Shown here: positions 36,372 to 38,697 of the stretch, one piece after another | How the letters are laid out: every line of letters begins with the position of its first letter | Position numbering within the stretch: position 1 is the stretch's first letter | Origin: Phoronis ovalis | Lineage: Eukaryota > Phoronida > Phoronidae | DNA length: 38,697 nucleotides | Direction of reading: 5' to 3' | Assembly: GCA_028565635.1 (NCBI GenBank) | Contig: JAOXYB010099159.1 | Coordinates: 1 to 38,697 of the forward strand | Translations under genes and position numbers: made by a program | The notes under the pieces: generated by a model | What the model was told of the DNA's origin: nothing | Database searches by the model: none | What the model saw: the letters and a program-made list of their open reading frames with translations, nothing else

Positions 36372-36377
36372 AATAAA
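36372..36377 (+). promoter_or_regulatory. Distal poly(A) signal AATAAA
   Basis: Followed within 25 bases by a GT/T-rich stretch (TTGGGAGTGTTTTATT), the usual arrangement around a cleavage site. Confidence 0.6.
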
Positions 36378-36400
36378 AATATAAAAGTACTTGGGAGTGT

Positions 36401-38374
36401 TTTATTATATCAACAAAGTGTAGCAAATTATATCTGGAAACAGTATTTGATAATTTAATATTGGATGATTTCCAAGTTTTGAAGGAACTGGTGGCAAAGT
36501 TCTTCTAAAGTCTGAGAATGGGAAAGAGAAATGTTAATCACGCGCATAGACTGGACCAGACAGAGTTGAGCATTAACATTCGGTGGTGGTGTCACCTAGT
36601 GGATAAATCAAAACTAATTTGCTTAAAAAAATTGAAAATCAAAAATTTAATTTCATACTTTTCTCAAAACAAATGAATCATACTTAAAAATGTCACCTGA
36701 ACTACAATAGTGTATTTACTTTTTGAAAATTTGCATAATTCTTAAGTGATATATTAGCTTTCAAATTTAAACCCCCCTTAAGAGATGGAAGATTGGCCTA
36801 CACTCCATTATCCCAATGCTAAATCCCCATAGACATAGTTAACATTGTTTTCGTTTAAATTCAGCAGTTAATTAACTTGTCTTATAAGCTGGAATATTAA
36901 TAATCAATACAAAGACTGAGTACCTATAACATGTAATTAATTTAAAAAAAATCTTTTTAGATATTATAAAAAACATTTTTTATGATACTTCTTCTTTCTG
37001 ACACAAGTGAACAAAGATCTTCAGTAACAAATCTCCTTTTAAAAGTAATGATAAAATTTGGGCATTGCTCTTAACATTAAACAGCTGGGAACATGTATCA
37101 AGGAAAACAGTTGCTAATTGCACTTTTGTAACTCAAAAAAAAAACATTCATAAGACTTGCTTTGTACACCCAATATAAATTTAAAGTCGTACCGACTGAC
37201 AGGGGACTATGGGGTTACTCTCTGCTTTCCGCCTACTCAATGAACCATCTCAATATATTGAATCACTGTATTGTATGTATTGAAATAGCTTACAACTATA
37301 TCCAACCCAGACTTCAAACGCAACCAGGACATTTCCAGATAATCTAGTTATTAAACATGGACATATAACATTTTACAAATTATTCGCTTTGAAAGGTTGT
37401 TGCTGATTTTACCAATAGAGAACAGTACCTCTAGTGGCAGAATTTTTTTTTCTTTTTTTAAATAACTTTAGTTTTATTTAAATTTTAATTATCACTGAGT
37501 TATAACGCATGTTAGATAACCATAATTTTTGCTTTGAAAACAACTTGAACTTTGCCTATGGGGATTTAACGTGAAATAATCAATCTTCTAGCATTCCATG
37601 CAACAATGTGAACAGATCATACATTTCATTTCTCCAAATTGTGAAATTTAATATCTGACCAGAATAGTTCCAGGTAGTTTGCTAGGTGACGCTTAATCCT
37701 TTTGATCTAAAATACATTTTCCTATGCGAATAGGTATGCCAGATATTTTAAAACTATTTTTTGAAGCTGTTTATTAAACTGATATTATAATAATTACTGC
37801 TCATTAGTTATTGCAGCTAAAAAAAAACAAAAAACGTAAATCATATACACAATCACATATTGATTGTATCTTGAACAGTATCTTTGTGTAAAACAATGTT
37901 TAATTTTGTACCCTACATGGTCCTTTGCATGTTTATGGTATCTTTTTAGCCTGTGTTCAAGATCCTGAGATGGATCGGAACTGTAAACAAATTGATATCT
38001 GAAAACTATAGCTTATTTAATTTTTGGGACCATGCAGGTAGTAAAAACACCCATAATTTAATATTTGGAACCAAATTTTTGGTTTTGCTAGATTTTTATG
38101 AGTTATTTTATGCTCTCTTCGGGGCATCCTGAGTGTCCAGTCTAAATGCTGAAAAATATACTGTTTCACCTATTCTGACTGTCACCCCCCCAAGCATGAG
38201 AATGATCTACACAGAGTTGTTCTCTCAAACGAAGTGAACAGGAGATTTAATAGGGCAATTTATTATTCATCTTCATTATTATATATACTAGAAACAGACC
38301 CTGTGAGTCTCGCAAAATTAGTGTCTGGATTAAAGGCTAGGGTCAGAAAAACTCGGTATTAGTGTCTTGCTTAA
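36401..38374. other. Downstream intergenic sequence
   Basis: AT-rich with no recognisable gene on either strand. Contains the inverted repeat arms at 36820-36852 and 37536-37568 and degenerate repeated phrases near 38133, 38321 and 38362. Confidence 0.65.
36820..37568. repeat. Inverted repeat, 33-nt arms about 680 bases apart
   Basis: The arm at 36820-36852 starts TAAATCCCCATAG. The reverse complement of 37536-37568 starts the same way, and both end TTGTTTTC, with about five mismatches over 33 bases. This may bound a non-autonomous element or be two opposite copies of one repeat. No coding capacity lies between. Confidence 0.6.
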
Positions 38375-38500
38375 ATGCTAGGAACTGCCACGGAGGTGTT
38401 TAACGTACAATTACGCAGTGGGCACAGACCGTACGTTGTCGACATAAAAATTGCTAAAGATGAGAACGTAAGTAATCTACCAGACATGGCTATACAGTGA
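38375..38500 (+). CDS. Short ORF with an embedded splice donor, unidentified
   Basis: ATG at 38375 directly after an in-frame TAA opens MLGTATEVFNVQLRSGHRPY, then VVDIKIAKDEN, where GTAAGT begins at 38468; unspliced, it ends at TGA 38498-38500. The patch is GC-richer than its surroundings and reads like protein, so it could be a first coding exon of a neighbouring gene or a transposon fragment. I do not recognise the family. Chance is also possible. Confidence 0.25.
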   Translation: MLGTATEVFNVQLRSGHRPYVVDIKIAKDENVSNLPDMAIQ

Positions 38501-38697
38501 TGGTGCTGTGCACCTAGGCATAGATGTGATGAAAAACCCACTCCATTTGTTTAGTAGTATAGATATTGTCACGATGTTGTCGTGAATTATTATTATTTTA
38601 GGTTTAGATTATAAGAAGACTTTGAAATTACAATATATATGTTACAACAACCCCCCTTATATGTATATTGAACCGATTACTATTTGAAACTTATGAC

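Larger units (their letters stand above)
34733..36400 (+). other. 3' UTR of beta-spectrin
   Basis: About 1.65 kb from the stop to the best poly(A) signal. Only chance ORFs appear. A first AATAAA at 35287 could give a shorter 3' end. The 3' border is inferred. Confidence 0.6.

Noticed and set aside
1-38697. CRISPR arrays, bacterial operons, insertion sequences, rRNA
   Set aside because: The window is a eukaryotic spliced locus; no such structures were seen.

Overview
The window is eukaryotic, AT-rich and intron-rich. It holds essentially one gene on the + strand: a conventional beta-spectrin. I joined 45 coding exons by eye (1964-34732), each with AG/GT splice borders and compatible phases. 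They give one open frame of 2417 codons plus a stop. The order is an N-terminal tail, two calponin-homology (CH) domains that bind actin, 17 spectrin repeats (ankyrin-binding region in repeats 14-15, partial repeat 17 that pairs with alpha-spectrin), a basic Ser/Pro-rich linker and a C-terminal PH domain. Length and domain order match vertebrate SPTB/SPTBN1/2/4 and fly beta-Spec, and exclude beta-heavy spectrin (about 30 repeats). High intron density argues against fly or nematode. A lophotrochozoan or other intron-rich invertebrate is my guess, not something the sequence proves.

Layout: 1-1941 is 5' flank or 5' UTR intron with a fold-back element near the start. 1942-2096 carries the first coding exon. 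A 5.6-kb intron follows and contains a second possible first exon (6564-6606). 7693-9801 encode the CH domains, 10113-28699 the repeats, 28944-33323 the linker with several optional exons, and 33224-34732 the PH domain and stop. The 3' UTR runs to a likely poly(A) signal at 36372. The remainder is non-coding apart from one short ORF with a splice donor near 38467.

The most interesting layer is alternative splicing readable from the DNA. There are two start exons. A 42-nt exon (14 aa) could enter repeat 5 and a 21-nt microexon (7 aa) could enter repeat 9. One exon can either splice onward or read into a stop and its own poly(A) signal, which would give a short isoform without the PH domain. 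The linker is a run of exons that all start and end in phase 1, so they can be skipped freely. The 42-nt and 21-nt exons, and two linker exons, have UGCAUG (RBFOX-type) words just downstream. None of this is proven without RNA data. A 46-bp minisatellite with a 100-N assembly gap lies in intron 27.
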